This document shows, piece by piece, positions 34,487 through 42,584 of a stretch of 64,000 nt of DNA. The position numbers and the translations under genes were made by a program. The notes under the pieces were generated by a model. The model did no database searches and was not told where the DNA came from. It saw nothing but the letters and a program-made list of their open reading frames with translations. Within the stretch, counting starts at the first letter, position 1. Every line of letters begins with the position of its first letter. The stretch is from DYJE01 sp041660385 (GTDB lineage: Bacteria > Desulfobacterota > Desulfobacteria > Desulfobacterales > Desulfolunaceae): positions 43,201 through 107,200 of the forward strand of contig JBAZWJ010000009.1 in the NCBI GenBank assembly GCA_041660385.1. The letters are read 5' to 3'.

Positions 34487-34548
34487 TATGGCGCGCTCGG
34501 CAGGATTCGAACCTGCGACCCCCTGATTCGTAGTCAGATACTCTATCC
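34487..34548 (-). repeat. Left attachment site: displaced 3' part of tRNA-Arg(ACG)
   Basis: 62 bases identical to 50228-50289, covering the 3' portion of tRNA-Arg from the CCA end to the D-arm. The sequence diverges exactly after CTCTATCC, where the intact tRNA continues. This is one of the two att cores bounding the integrated element. Confidence 0.9.
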
Positions 34549-34667
34549 TAATTTACCATGCGTAATAAAAGATAACATGCTGCAATAACTAATCATAATA
34601 CCATTTCCACTATTATACATCCGTAGTAAACACCCCAAAAAACACCCTTGACAAAGGGAAAAAATTG

Positions 34668-34683
34668 ACACTATGTTGACACC
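34668..34683. repeat. 16-bp repeat near left end (possible integrase arm site)
   Basis: ACACTATGTTGACACC, identical to 50151-50166 at the other end of the element; the 12-bp core TATGTTGACACC recurs at 35932-35943. Placement just inside both att cores suggests arm-type integrase binding. Confidence 0.55.
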
Positions 34684-34786
34684 TGAAACGATCATTTTCA
34701 AGTTCAATTTTAGTATTTTAACAACAAAATGTTTGAAAAGAGTTGACACTTTTACACTCGTATTAGTTCCTTCTCATGGGGTTTTT

Positions 34787-35887
34787 ATGGCAATAAATCA
34801 ATGGTGTCCAGTATGCAAAACAACCTGTGAAATAGGGACAGAGCTTTGCAAATGTGGCAATAATTTAAGAGTTAACAGAAAGTTCAGGGTAAGGTTCAGG
34901 CTTCCCGATGGTCACTGGAAATCAAAGATAGTTGACTCACACGCCATGGCCCGGAACGTTGAATCAAAGTTCAAGGTTGAATCCGTTGAACAAGATGTGT
35001 TTGACGTTCATAGAGCGCCCAGGATTAGCGATGTATGGAAACAGTATATCAAATGGGCAGAAGTGAATAAACGAAGCTGGAAGGACGACCGTTCACTTTG
35101 GGAAATTCACATCAAACAGCACTTAGGTACACAGTTCATGGATAGGATTACACCCAGTAGGATTGAAGCCGTTTTAAATGATATGAAGGAGCGCAAAAGC
35201 CCAAAGGGTGAACCCTATGCACCAGCTTCAATCAAACATGTCCTTGTGCTTGTTAAACGGCTTTATAATTGGACGATTAAACGCGACCTATACCATGGAC
35301 CAAATCCAGCGGAAAAAGTCGAAGTACAGCGGTTTGATAATCAGGTAACAAACCCGTTAAAACGGAAAGACGTTGAAAGACTGCTTTCTTACATTGACAC
35401 ATGGGATAATGAACGGGCGGCGATGGTTATTAGATTTGCCCTGTTTTCTGGAAGAAGGCGCGGGGAAATCCTTCACTTAAAATGGAAGAACGTTAACCTT
35501 GAGACTGGATATGTCACTTTCCCAGGGATGCACACAAAGAACAAGAGAACACAGGCTGTACCGTTGAATCAGAATTGCATGGTCATCATTAAACGATGTG
35601 AAGAAATGAAAATAGGGGAATGGGTTTTTCCTTCAAGTACAGGGGCATTTTACACCACGTTTAAGAACACCTGGAAGGGGTTGCAAAAAAAGCTTGACTT
35701 AGATTACCGGTTTCATGATTTGCGTCATACATTCGCCTCTTATCTGGCCTCAAGTGGTCAAGTCGATCTGTTAATATTGAAAGAATTACTCGGACACCGG
35801 GAAACAAAGATGACCCAGCGTTACGCGCATTTGATCAACGGAGCGTTGAGACGTGGTGCGGATGTAGCTGATGAAGTTTTCAAATAA
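34787..35887 (+). CDS. int: Tyrosine-type site-specific integrase
   Basis: About 366 aa from ATG 34787; earlier in-frame starts would add 38 residues of unlikely sequence. The N-terminus has a zinc-ribbon-like CPVCKTTCEIGTELCKCG. A SAM-like core-binding domain follows. The catalytic domain shows ALFSGRRRGEILHLKW (Arg I), HDLRHTFASYLASSG (HxxR), LLGHRETKMTQRYAHL (His and nucleophilic Tyr). It lies beside the left att core and should catalyse integration into tRNA-Arg. The zinc ribbon is unusual and may contribute to arm-site binding. Confidence 0.92.
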   Translation: MAINQWCPVCKTTCEIGTELCKCGNNLRVNRKFRVRFRLPDGHWKSKIVDSHAMARNVESKFKVESVEQDVFDVHRAPRISDVWKQYIKWAEVNKRSWKDDRSLWEIHIKQHLGTQFMDRITPSRIEAVLNDMKERKSPKGEPYAPASIKHVLVLVKRLYNWTIKRDLYHGPNPAEKVEVQRFDNQVTNPLKRKDVERLLSYIDTWDNERAAMVIRFALFSGRRRGEILHLKWKNVNLETGYVTFPGMHTKNKRTQAVPLNQNCMVIIKRCEEMKIGEWVFPSSTGAFYTTFKNTWKGLQKKLDLDYRFHDLRHTFASYLASSGQVDLLILKELLGHRETKMTQRYAHLINGALRRGADVADEVFK

Positions 35888-35888
35888 T

Positions 35889-35904
35889 AAGTAAGTACTT
35901 ACTT
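35889..35904. promoter_or_regulatory. Palindrome AAGTAAGTACTTACTT (possible operator)
   Basis: Perfect 16-bp palindrome overlapping the int stop region and just upstream of a TTGACA promoter-like element. The 12-bp core GTAAGTACTTAC is repeated at 37156-37167, so it may be an operator for an element-encoded repressor. Confidence 0.5.
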
Positions 35905-35931
35905 CCTAACATGCTGAAATAATAGAATAAA

Positions 35932-35962
35932 TATGTTGACACCCTGTTTTTCATGGTGTAAT
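35932..35962 (+). promoter_or_regulatory. Putative sigma-70 promoter
   Basis: TTGACA at 35936-35941 is followed by TGTAAT at 35957-35962 with 15-bp spacing (TAATTT at 35959 gives 17). It would drive the small protein at 36014. It overlaps a copy of TATGTTGACACC. Confidence 0.4.
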
Positions 35963-36013
35963 TTGCTGGACAGTTTCCATGAGCCATTACCAGCAACCAG
36001 AAAGGAAAACACC

Positions 36014-36157
36014 ATGACACTCACACCTGTAAGCCCTGAAATCATTTCTCTTGAAAATTACATGCCGACCGATATTGAAAACACGTTCGTCAATCCCGAC
36101 AATAACACAGTGGTTATTGTTGGCGATGAAATAGCCTATCTGATAGCAACCTCATAA
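36014..36157 (+). CDS. Small phage protein, unknown
   Basis: 47 aa from ATG 36014 with AAAGG upstream; the longer in-frame ORF starting at 35933 begins inside the promoter. Acidic, soluble (MTLTPVSPEIISLENYMPTD...). Not recognised. It is followed by a hairpin (36169-36193), so it is probably a short monocistronic early transcript. Confidence 0.5.
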   Translation: MTLTPVSPEIISLENYMPTDIENTFVNPDNNTVVIVGDEIAYLIATS

Positions 36158-36168
36158 TCCTTCCCTAT

Positions 36169-36193
36169 GCTGGGTGATATCCACTCACCCAGC
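36169..36193 (+). terminator. Hairpin after small ORF
   Basis: GCTGGGTGA / TCACCCAGC with a 7-base loop. T-tract is weak (TTATAAAATCC). Confidence 0.5.
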
Positions 36194-36319
36194 TTATAAA
36201 ATCCCCCTTCACAATCTTTTGTTAAGATTTTTCACTCAGAGTCCGTCCGTTAAGAGGTTTCTTGTAATAATAGATATGGACGCAACAAATAGATAGGAAC
36301 ACAACAAAAAGGAGACACC

Positions 36320-36802
36320 ATGAACAACCTGATGAACTTTAACTACAATGGACACACCGTAACGACCATCATCGACGACAAAGGAAACCCCTGGTGGATT
36401 GCCAAAGAGGTTTGTAGAATTTTGGGAATTCGTAATATATCAAGGGCTTTAAAATACTTAGACAATAATGAAAAAATCACAATCATTAGAAGTGAGGTCG
36501 GTCTAAAACCTGGGGTAGATATAAATATTGTAAATGAAGACGGTCTTTCAGGTCTTATCTTGATGTCCACAAGGGAAATAGAGGCGGATGATTTTGAAGA
36601 CTTCCTCAATGAGGAAGTCCTTCCAGCAATCCATAAAACTGTTGGCTACATCCATGACGAAAAAGAAATGACCAAGGTTGAATTTTTTGCCGAGGCCCTA
36701 TTGATAGCTCAAAGCATAATTGAAGAGCGGGACAAGAAGATTAAAGAATTAGAAATGGTTATTGATAAATCATTACATATGCCTACAGACAAGGCAAATT
36801 GA
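36320..36802 (+). CDS. BRO-N domain regulator/antirepressor
   Basis: 160 aa. The N-terminal MNFNYNGHTVTTIIDDKGNP then WWIAKEVCRILGIRN, and NEDGLSGLILMS, EVLPAIHKTVGY form a complete BRO-N domain, a DNA-binding module common in phage antirepressors. The C-terminal part is a helical tail rich in Glu/Lys, unlike typical KilA-C domains. AAAGGAGA precedes the start. A second, shorter BRO-N gene lies at 49717, and decayed BRO-N pieces are at 46725-46917. It probably regulates the lysogenic/lytic or excision switch. Confidence 0.8.
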   Translation: MNNLMNFNYNGHTVTTIIDDKGNPWWIAKEVCRILGIRNISRALKYLDNNEKITIIRSEVGLKPGVDINIVNEDGLSGLILMSTREIEADDFEDFLNEEVLPAIHKTVGYIHDEKEMTKVEFFAEALLIAQSIIEERDKKIKELEMVIDKSLHMPTDKAN

Positions 36803-36859
36803 TAACATAGATGGAAATGATGATTGAAGTGTAGAAACATATAGGAAAAGAGAAACGCA

Positions 36860-37141
36860 ATGGACGATAACGAATTCAATGAATTGATTAAAAAATATGC
36901 AATCTTCTATTATAAGAAGTTCAAGAGCGAATACGGTTTGCATATTGAATATGACGACATGTACAGCAACTTAGCTATCATCGCACTTGAAGCACGGAAC
37001 AGCTATGACAAGCTTGAAAACAAGTCTGCAACCTTACGAACGTTTATCATATCGGCATTCAAGAAGAGAATGATCAACCATTACGGCTATTTAAAGATCC
37101 GTCAGATTGATCATAAAACAGTAAGCATTATTGAATGTTGA
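36860..37141 (+). CDS. Small protein resembling sigma-factor region 2
   Basis: 93 aa. YDDMYSNLAIIALEARNSYD then TLRTFIISAFKKRMINHYGYL has the spacing of a sigma-70 region 2 core, including an acidic first helix and a second helix with aromatic and basic residues. It lacks region 4, so it would not act as a normal sigma factor. The SD is AAAGAGAAA. It may help transcribe late genes together with the HTH protein at 48971, but this is speculative. Confidence 0.4.
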   Translation: MDDNEFNELIKKYAIFYYKKFKSEYGLHIEYDDMYSNLAIIALEARNSYDKLENKSATLRTFIISAFKKRMINHYGYLKIRQIDHKTVSIIEC

Positions 37142-37155
37142 TTTTATCAATATAA

Positions 37156-37167
37156 GTAAGTACTTAC
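37156..37167. promoter_or_regulatory. Second copy of palindrome GTAAGTACTTAC
   Basis: Identical 12-bp palindrome to 35891-35902, again directly after a stop codon and upstream of the next gene. Supports an operator function. Confidence 0.5.
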
Positions 37168-37282
37168 AAAATAGTTTGAAAATAGTACGTTCTAAACACA
37201 GAGTTGAGCTGATTAATGTGTATGTATGATTAACTGTTTTAAGAATTCTCCTGATGTCTTTATGGCGTCTCTTTTTATGCGG

Positions 37283-37324
37283 CACTGCAAGGGTAACTTA
37301 TAACGGCCCTTGCAGTGTTTTTTT
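37283..37324 (+). terminator. Intrinsic terminator
   Basis: CACTGCAAGGG / CCCTTGCAGTG, 11-bp perfect stem, 13-base loop, followed by seven T. Ends transcription before the RHH gene. Confidence 0.8.
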
Positions 37325-37376
37325 ATGGGCTTCTATTGTTAATAAACACATAAAGCAAATGGATAAGGATAAAAGA

Positions 37377-37583
37377 ATGAACTCACAAGTAAAGATTCCA
37401 GTTTCAATAGGTATACGGCCAGCATTGATAAGCAAGATTGACACACTGGCCTCACAAGCTGGGAAAAGTCGAAGCGAATTGATAACCCGGATCATGGGAA
37501 GTGTGATTGATGATTTATCAAGACCCGAAGTCACATGGGTAAAAATAAGCAAAGATCAATTGATAAGAATATTGACCGTTTAA
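37377..37583 (+). CDS. Ribbon-helix-helix (CopG/Arc-like) regulator
   Basis: 68 aa from ATG 37377 with AAGGAT upstream. QVKIPVSIGIRPALISKIDTL then ASQAGKSRSELITRIMGSVI is a ribbon-helix-helix fold: a short beta strand followed by two helices with the GKSRSEL turn. It is isolated between a terminator and a structured RNA-like region, as expected for a self-regulated repressor. It could bind the GTAAGTACTTAC palindromes. No toxin partner is present. Confidence 0.7.
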   Translation: MNSQVKIPVSIGIRPALISKIDTLASQAGKSRSELITRIMGSVIDDLSRPEVTWVKISKDQLIRILTV

Positions 37584-37595
37584 TTTGTGTTTCAC

Positions 37596-37628
37596 CCATT
37601 GTTCCGGTCGGCCAAACTGGAACAATGG
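37596..37628. repeat. Perfect 10-bp hairpin after RHH gene
   Basis: CCATTGTTCC / GGAACAATGG with a 13-base loop. No T-tract; may be an RNA stability element or an operator. Confidence 0.5.
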
Positions 37629-37632
37629 CTTG

Positions 37633-37695
37633 CCCTTGCGCCCGATTCGAACGGGTTTGACTGGGATTTCCTTTTCCTGCCCAGTCATGCAAGGG
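37633..37695 (-). ncRNA. tRNA-like structure lacking a D-arm (candidate)
   Basis: On the minus strand: 7-bp acceptor-like stem CCCTTGC/GCAAGGG, 2 unpaired bases, one 7-bp stem-loop GACTGGG/CCCAGTC with a 14-base loop, then a T-arm with canonical loop (CCCG TTCGAAT CGGG). A separate D-arm is missing. On + strand the same structure is followed by six T and could act as a complex terminator. It may be a decayed phage tRNA. Confidence 0.4.
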
Positions 37696-37737
37696 TTTTT
37701 TATTCTCAAAAACAGGGAAGGGACAGGAAAAGGAAAT

Positions 37738-38532
37738 ATGAAAGACAAAGATCAAAACAAAAACATGAAGCGTTACGGCGCTGGAAAAGGGTTTTGCATG
37801 ATCAATTTCAAGTTTGCTGGACATATCGGCGCAAATAATGCCGTGTATCTTGGGTTTTTAATAAGTGAGCTGGATAATGTCCTAGATAATACACCTGGCG
37901 AGCTTGTTGATGGATTTTTCCCGATGACCCGAAATTATATTGAAGAAAAAACACTCATGACTGAAAAACAGCAGAGAACAGCAAAAGAAAAGCTTGCTGA
38001 ACTGGGATTCATTGAAGTCAAAAACGGCTCATCAAAGTACCGGATGAATCAGAATTGGTTTAAAATCAACATGGATGCAATTATGAAGATTGTCGATGAA
38101 ATCAATACCCAAAAGGGCGACATGATATTACCCAAAGGGGCGACATTAACTTGCCCAGAAGGGCAACATGATACCGCCCAAAAGGGCGACTCCCTTTATA
38201 GTACTAGAACTAATACTATACCCACATACGATAGTTCTTTTCCAAAAGAACAAAAAGGGGGACGCTCGAAACAGCCCTCGCGGCCCTTTCTTTCTAAAAC
38301 TCTTGCTGGGAACTCTCATTCACAGGTTGATTTAAACGATCATGAACTATCCGTTGAAGATAGACTTTCCCAGCAAGAGGTTAAAGGAGTTGAAGCAAGT
38401 CATGAAGAACCAATCATTCCGGGTTATGAAGAACATCACCCAGCTTTAGTACCGGATGACCGGGATAATGACCGTTTTGATATGATGAAAGCTCTTGAAG
38501 AAATAGTGGCAACGGTAAATCAACCCAGCTAA
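37738..38532 (+). CDS. Winged-helix replication initiator-like protein (lambda O-like layout)
   Basis: 264 aa from ATG 37738 with AGGAA upstream; an upstream open stretch from 37585 is covered by structured RNA. FFPMTRNYIEEKTLMTEKQQ then RTAKEKLAELGFIEVKNG is a winged helix of the type found in phage replication organisers. The middle (about residues 124-155) is encoded by four direct repeats of exactly 23 bp, a period not divisible by 3, so selection there acts on DNA. This mirrors lambda O, whose gene contains the origin. The C-terminus is acidic and probably binds a host loader or helicase. Confidence 0.65.
   Translation: MKDKDQNKNMKRYGAGKGFCMINFKFAGHIGANNAVYLGFLISELDNVLDNTPGELVDGFFPMTRNYIEEKTLMTEKQQRTAKEKLAELGFIEVKNGSSKYRMNQNWFKINMDAIMKIVDEINTQKGDMILPKGATLTCPEGQHDTAQKGDSLYSTRTNTIPTYDSSFPKEQKGGRSKQPSRPFLSKTLAGNSHSQVDLNDHELSVEDRLSQQEVKGVEASHEEPIIPGYEEHHPALVPDDRDNDRFDMMKALEEIVATVNQPS
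38108..38199. other. Replication origin candidate: four 23-bp iterons
   Basis: Repeats start at 38108, 38131, 38154 and 38177. Each begins CCCAAAAGGGCGAC or a near match, containing a GCCC/CCC-AAAA-GGG dyad. An AT-rich tract with inverted repeat TATAGTA/TACTATA (about 38197-38221) follows, suited to strand opening. Confidence 0.7.
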
Positions 38533-38644
38533 GGCAATTATTGGCCTCAAAGATGAATTTTAAGCCTATATAACGCCTTGATATAAGCTATCCCATATTT
38601 AAAATTAGAAGTAGTCTTAAAACGGCTTTTTGGAGGTTTCTATA

Positions 38645-41323
38645 ATGAACGACTTCGGAGCATTAAACGCAAAAGTTACCCTTGATACAAGTGGCTTCAG
38701 TAGAGGTATCAGAGACGTTAAAGAAGGTTTCACCAGCATGGGACAGAAAGCCATGCACTTAAACCAATCTCTTGAGCTTATTACAAAGGGTTTTAGGCTT
38801 TTTGAAGGTATAGCTTCAAAAACCATTGCACCCATTTTTAGCACTGGTATTGAGATTAACAAGCTAAACAATAGTTTCAATGAGATATTTCAAAGCACCA
38901 AAGCAGCAAGTGAAGAGTTTGACTTTCTCCGTGAAACATCAAACAGACTCGGACAGAACTTTTACAACCTTGCGGATTCATACAAAAGCATTGCCGCAGC
39001 TTCAAGAGGTACAGTACTTGAAGGTGAAGAAACAAGGAAGATTTTTGAATCTATCACCAAAGCAAGCACAAGCTTAGGGCTTTCAGCGGACGAAACAAAA
39101 GGCGCGCTACTTGCCATAAGTCAAATGATCTCAAAAGGCACGGTTTCATCTGAAGAACTTAGGGGTCAACTGGGTGAAAGATTGCCCGGCGCGTTCAACC
39201 TTATGGCTGAAGCAGCCGGAGTAAGCACAAGCAAGCTTCAAAAGATGCTTGAACAAGGTGAAGTTGGAATTGATGTACTCAGCCGGTTTGCTGATGTTCT
39301 GAACAAAAGGTACTCAGGAGCAGTCGACCCAGCGACCCAGGCCGTTAATAAGTTTGAAGAAGCCATAACAGACATGAAGGCCACTATAGGAAGTGGCGAA
39401 TTCATGACAGCCATTACAGATTCAATAAATGACATTTCCGATGCCGTGAAAGACCCAGGCTTTCAAGACTCACTCAAGGAACTTGTAACGGGCATGGGCG
39501 GCCTTGTTGGATTTATGGCTGATTTTGCAAAATACGCAGGATTAAGAAGCATTTCCAGCACGTTTAATCAAGCCGTTGAACTTGCTGGAAAAGGCTTGAT
39601 TGACATGGACAAGTTTGCAAAAGCAAGCTTTCTTGAGCGTCAAAAACTTGTTGATGACATATTATCAAAGCAGAAGCAAATCAAAGCCCTTTCATACGAT
39701 GAATCAGCCTTAAAATATCTGAGCGGGAAATTCTTTGACGAACCAGAGCAAAAAGGCAATTACGTTGAAAACAACCAAGCAAGTGAACCCAGCACCACAA
39801 AGTCAAGGGTTCTCAAAAACGTTGTTGAAGTATCAAAAGAAGCTGAAGACGCTGTAAGAAGCCTAAATAAGCAAATCGGCGATGTAAGATTCGAAACACA
39901 AATCACAGGTTCAGAACGATTCAGTGCTGAAATTCGTAAAATACAGCATGAAGCCGTCAATATGCGAGTTGAGTATGGGAAGTTCTTCAAAGAAGTCCCC
40001 CAGCTTGATGCACTCATCGGAAAATGGGAAGATTTAAGAGTTGCCCAGGTTAACGCGCAAAAGACCGATGAAGCAAAGCAATCAATCAAAGACCTGAACG
40101 CGCAGATTTCAGGTGTTTCACTTGAAAAAACAATCATCGGAATGAACCAGTGGGACGCAGCTCTGAAACAAGTTGATTCGGATTCCGCAAGCTTGCGCGA
40201 ACAATACAAAGCCCTGATAAGCCAGTTCCCGGCACTCGGAACAGCTATTAACAAATTCAGCGAAGCAAAAAACACCCTTATTGAAGCCCAAAAGGTCGAA
40301 GAAACAAAAAGGGAAATCAAAGACCTTAACAATGAGCTTGCAAACCTGTCATTTGAAAATAGCATTCGGTCAATGACTGAATGGGATGCGACACTTGCAA
40401 CCATTTCAAAAAGTTCTGATGACTTGCGCGACACATACAAAGAAATGTTCGGGAATATCCCAGCAGAAATAGAAAAGACGATTCAAGCCCTTGATAACTT
40501 GAAGTCAAAGCAGGCTGAAATAAAGGTAGGGCAAGACCTGAAGGCACTTTTCAACCAGGAGCCGCAAGCTTACACAAGCTTGTTTGAATTTGATGACGGT
40601 GGTTATTCACAGGCTCTTGATGACATAGGCCGACAATTCGACAAAATGGTTGCCAAGGGCGGCGAAATGTCCGTGTTATCTGGCGTATGGTACGACCATC
40701 AAAAAGGATTGCTCGATTTTGCAAACACAGTAGGCCAGGTAAAAGGCGCCTTTATGTCAATGACCGGGGCGATGGGCGACGCGCTTGCTGAGTTTGCCAA
40801 GACTGGAAAGATCAATCTGAAAGATATGGCAAGGGCAATGTATGATGAACTTGTTCTCCATGCGGCTTCAAAAACTGCTCAACTCCTTATGGAAGCAACG
40901 TTCGCAGGTGCAATGTACCTTTATTCAGCGGCATCAAATGACTATATCTCAGCCGGAAAATGGGCGGCGGCAGGCGGAGCGGCACTTTCAGGCGCAGCAA
41001 TGATGGGGAGCTTTGTCGCTGGCGCTGGGCTATCAGGCATGGCCCATGATGGTATTTCAAACATACCTGAAGATGGAACATGGCTCTTGAAGAAGAATGA
41101 AAGAGTTATCGACTCTGAAACCAATGCAGATCTGAAAGACTACCTGAAAGGCGGCGGCAAGGGAACGACAATAAATATGCCTGTGACAATAAATGGTGGC
41201 GATGAACAAAGCGTTCTGAAAGCTCTTCCATTGATGAAACAGGTGGCAGTTGATGCCGTCAATGCTTCCATTTCAAGCCGTGGTGACGTTTTTAAAACAA
41301 TCCAAATAATGAACCCCAGATAA
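38645..41323 (+). CDS. Phage tail tape measure protein
   Basis: 893 aa from ATG 38645 (SD GGAGGT at 38632-38637). Residues about 80-220 contain the conserved tape-measure domain: RLGQNFYNLADSYKSIAAAS, ESITKASTSLGLSADETKGA, MISKGTVSSEELRGQLGERL, PGAFNLMAEAAGVSTSKL. The middle is long alpha-helical with three similar modules (IKDLNAQISGVSLEKTIIGM, IKDLNNELANLSFENSIRSM and an earlier IGDVRFETQITG). A Gly/Ala-rich hydrophobic part lies near the C-terminus. It fixes tail length in long-tailed phages. It lies upstream of the head genes with no other tail gene recognised, which is odd. Confidence 0.88.
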   Translation: MNDFGALNAKVTLDTSGFSRGIRDVKEGFTSMGQKAMHLNQSLELITKGFRLFEGIASKTIAPIFSTGIEINKLNNSFNEIFQSTKAASEEFDFLRETSNRLGQNFYNLADSYKSIAAASRGTVLEGEETRKIFESITKASTSLGLSADETKGALLAISQMISKGTVSSEELRGQLGERLPGAFNLMAEAAGVSTSKLQKMLEQGEVGIDVLSRFADVLNKRYSGAVDPATQAVNKFEEAITDMKATIGSGEFMTAITDSINDISDAVKDPGFQDSLKELVTGMGGLVGFMADFAKYAGLRSISSTFNQAVELAGKGLIDMDKFAKASFLERQKLVDDILSKQKQIKALSYDESALKYLSGKFFDEPEQKGNYVENNQASEPSTTKSRVLKNVVEVSKEAEDAVRSLNKQIGDVRFETQITGSERFSAEIRKIQHEAVNMRVEYGKFFKEVPQLDALIGKWEDLRVAQVNAQKTDEAKQSIKDLNAQISGVSLEKTIIGMNQWDAALKQVDSDSASLREQYKALISQFPALGTAINKFSEAKNTLIEAQKVEETKREIKDLNNELANLSFENSIRSMTEWDATLATISKSSDDLRDTYKEMFGNIPAEIEKTIQALDNLKSKQAEIKVGQDLKALFNQEPQAYTSLFEFDDGGYSQALDDIGRQFDKMVAKGGEMSVLSGVWYDHQKGLLDFANTVGQVKGAFMSMTGAMGDALAEFAKTGKINLKDMARAMYDELVLHAASKTAQLLMEATFAGAMYLYSAASNDYISAGKWAAAGGAALSGAAMMGSFVAGAGLSGMAHDGISNIPEDGTWLLKKNERVIDSETNADLKDYLKGGGKGTTINMPVTINGGDEQSVLKALPLMKQVAVDAVNASISSRGDVFKTIQIMNPR

Positions 41324-41337
41324 AGGAGTAAGAAAAC

Positions 41338-41676
41338 ATGAATTGCAAATACATTGAAAACCAAAGAGAAATGTTCATGAAATACCGTGCAATTTTCGAC
41401 ATGTTAAAGGGAAGTGTCGATCTTATTGAAAATGTCATCATAACAGCTTTAAGTCATTATGATAAAACTGATGGTGGAAACGAAAGGGAATTGCTTGAAG
41501 GCTTTCACCTAATGATTGAAGCCATTGAAAAAGTGGCAAAAGTAGAGCAAAAAATCAGCCCATTAAAAGCAGATAATGATTTACTCAAATATATCAGTAA
41601 CATGAAAGAAGCTTTCAAGAAAGTTGATTTAGTCAATAGCGCTTTAGAGGAAATGAAAAACGCAACCTTTCATTAA
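41338..41676 (+). CDS. Hypothetical helical phage protein
   Basis: 112 aa, AAAGGAG upstream. Mostly amphipathic helices rich in Glu, Lys and Leu (FDMLKGSVDLIENVIITALS). Not recognised. Position between tape measure and minor head protein suggests a structural or assembly role. Confidence 0.55.
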   Translation: MNCKYIENQREMFMKYRAIFDMLKGSVDLIENVIITALSHYDKTDGGNERELLEGFHLMIEAIEKVAKVEQKISPLKADNDLLKYISNMKEAFKKVDLVNSALEEMKNATFH

Positions 41677-41688
41677 GAAGAGGTTTAG

Positions 41689-42579
41689 ATGACCAAACCA
41701 ATAAATGATAAGACCTCTATTGCAATGCAACAGATGTATCAACGGACTTATGAAAAGGTCATGACAACGCTGTTTGATGCCAAGAAAGATGATAACTACT
41801 GGCAGACAGCAAAGCAGGCCCAGTTATTAAAGCAAATCGCTGAAATACTGGACAACTTCAAGGACTCTTCCGGCGATTACCTTAAAAAAGCATTACACAA
41901 GCTTGTGAAATATGAAACGGAACTTTCACTGAAAGACCTGGAAAGCTTCAAAGACAAGATGAACCAAACGGAATCATTCTATGTGGGATACAATGAACAG
42001 TATGTTCAACAAGTCTTTGAAGACACCTTCCAGCATATAGCGTGGCAAACTGATAAAATGAAGCTGTCAGTAAAAACAAGCTTGCGAAATGATGCCCAGG
42101 ACGTTTTCAGAAGGGCAGCCGTTGAAGGAATCCCCAGGAAAAAGGCGTATCGTGAACTCAGGGACAAAATCATGACAAACACACCGGATTTCAGGTTCAT
42201 TGATAAAGCCGGGCGAAAATGGGACACAAAAACCTATCTTGACATGATGACCCATACCGTCATGAGTACAACCCAGCGCGACATATACGCCAACGTGTTA
42301 ACCCAAGAAGGCAAAGACCTTGTAAAAATCACCCAAAACGGGGCAACGGATGCCTGTAAGAATTGGGAAGGCAAAATACTAAGCCTGACAGGTTCAACAA
42401 AAGGCTATCCCACATTAAAGGAAGCAACCGCAACAGGTGAAATCTTTCACCCCAGATGCAAACACAGATTCGTAGCATACAACCCAGAGATTGACGACAT
42501 ATTCAACCAAGTCAATGAAGGAATGTCAGATGAAGAAATACTTGGATTCAACGTTGACGAATTCTTAAACAAAAGGTGA
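41689..42579 (+). CDS. Phage minor head protein (head morphogenesis, Mu F/SPP1 gp7-like)
   Basis: 296 aa. The C-terminal half shows the head-morphogenesis pattern: TQRDIYANVLTQEGKDLVKI, GATDACKNWEGKILSLTG, and HPRCKHRFVAYNP with conserved Cys and His that may bind metal. The N-terminal half is helical. These proteins usually sit next to the portal and join early head assembly; here the gene lies upstream of the terminase. The SD is AGAAGAGG. Confidence 0.75.
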   Translation: MTKPINDKTSIAMQQMYQRTYEKVMTTLFDAKKDDNYWQTAKQAQLLKQIAEILDNFKDSSGDYLKKALHKLVKYETELSLKDLESFKDKMNQTESFYVGYNEQYVQQVFEDTFQHIAWQTDKMKLSVKTSLRNDAQDVFRRAAVEGIPRKKAYRELRDKIMTNTPDFRFIDKAGRKWDTKTYLDMMTHTVMSTTQRDIYANVLTQEGKDLVKITQNGATDACKNWEGKILSLTGSTKGYPTLKEATATGEIFHPRCKHRFVAYNPEIDDIFNQVNEGMSDEEILGFNVDEFLNKR

Positions 42580-42584
42580 ACACG

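Noticed and set aside
37281..37695. Shared CCCTTGC/GCAAGGG heptamers in two neighbouring hairpins as a functional repeat
   Set aside because: Only seven bases, both within terminator-like stems; could be chance.
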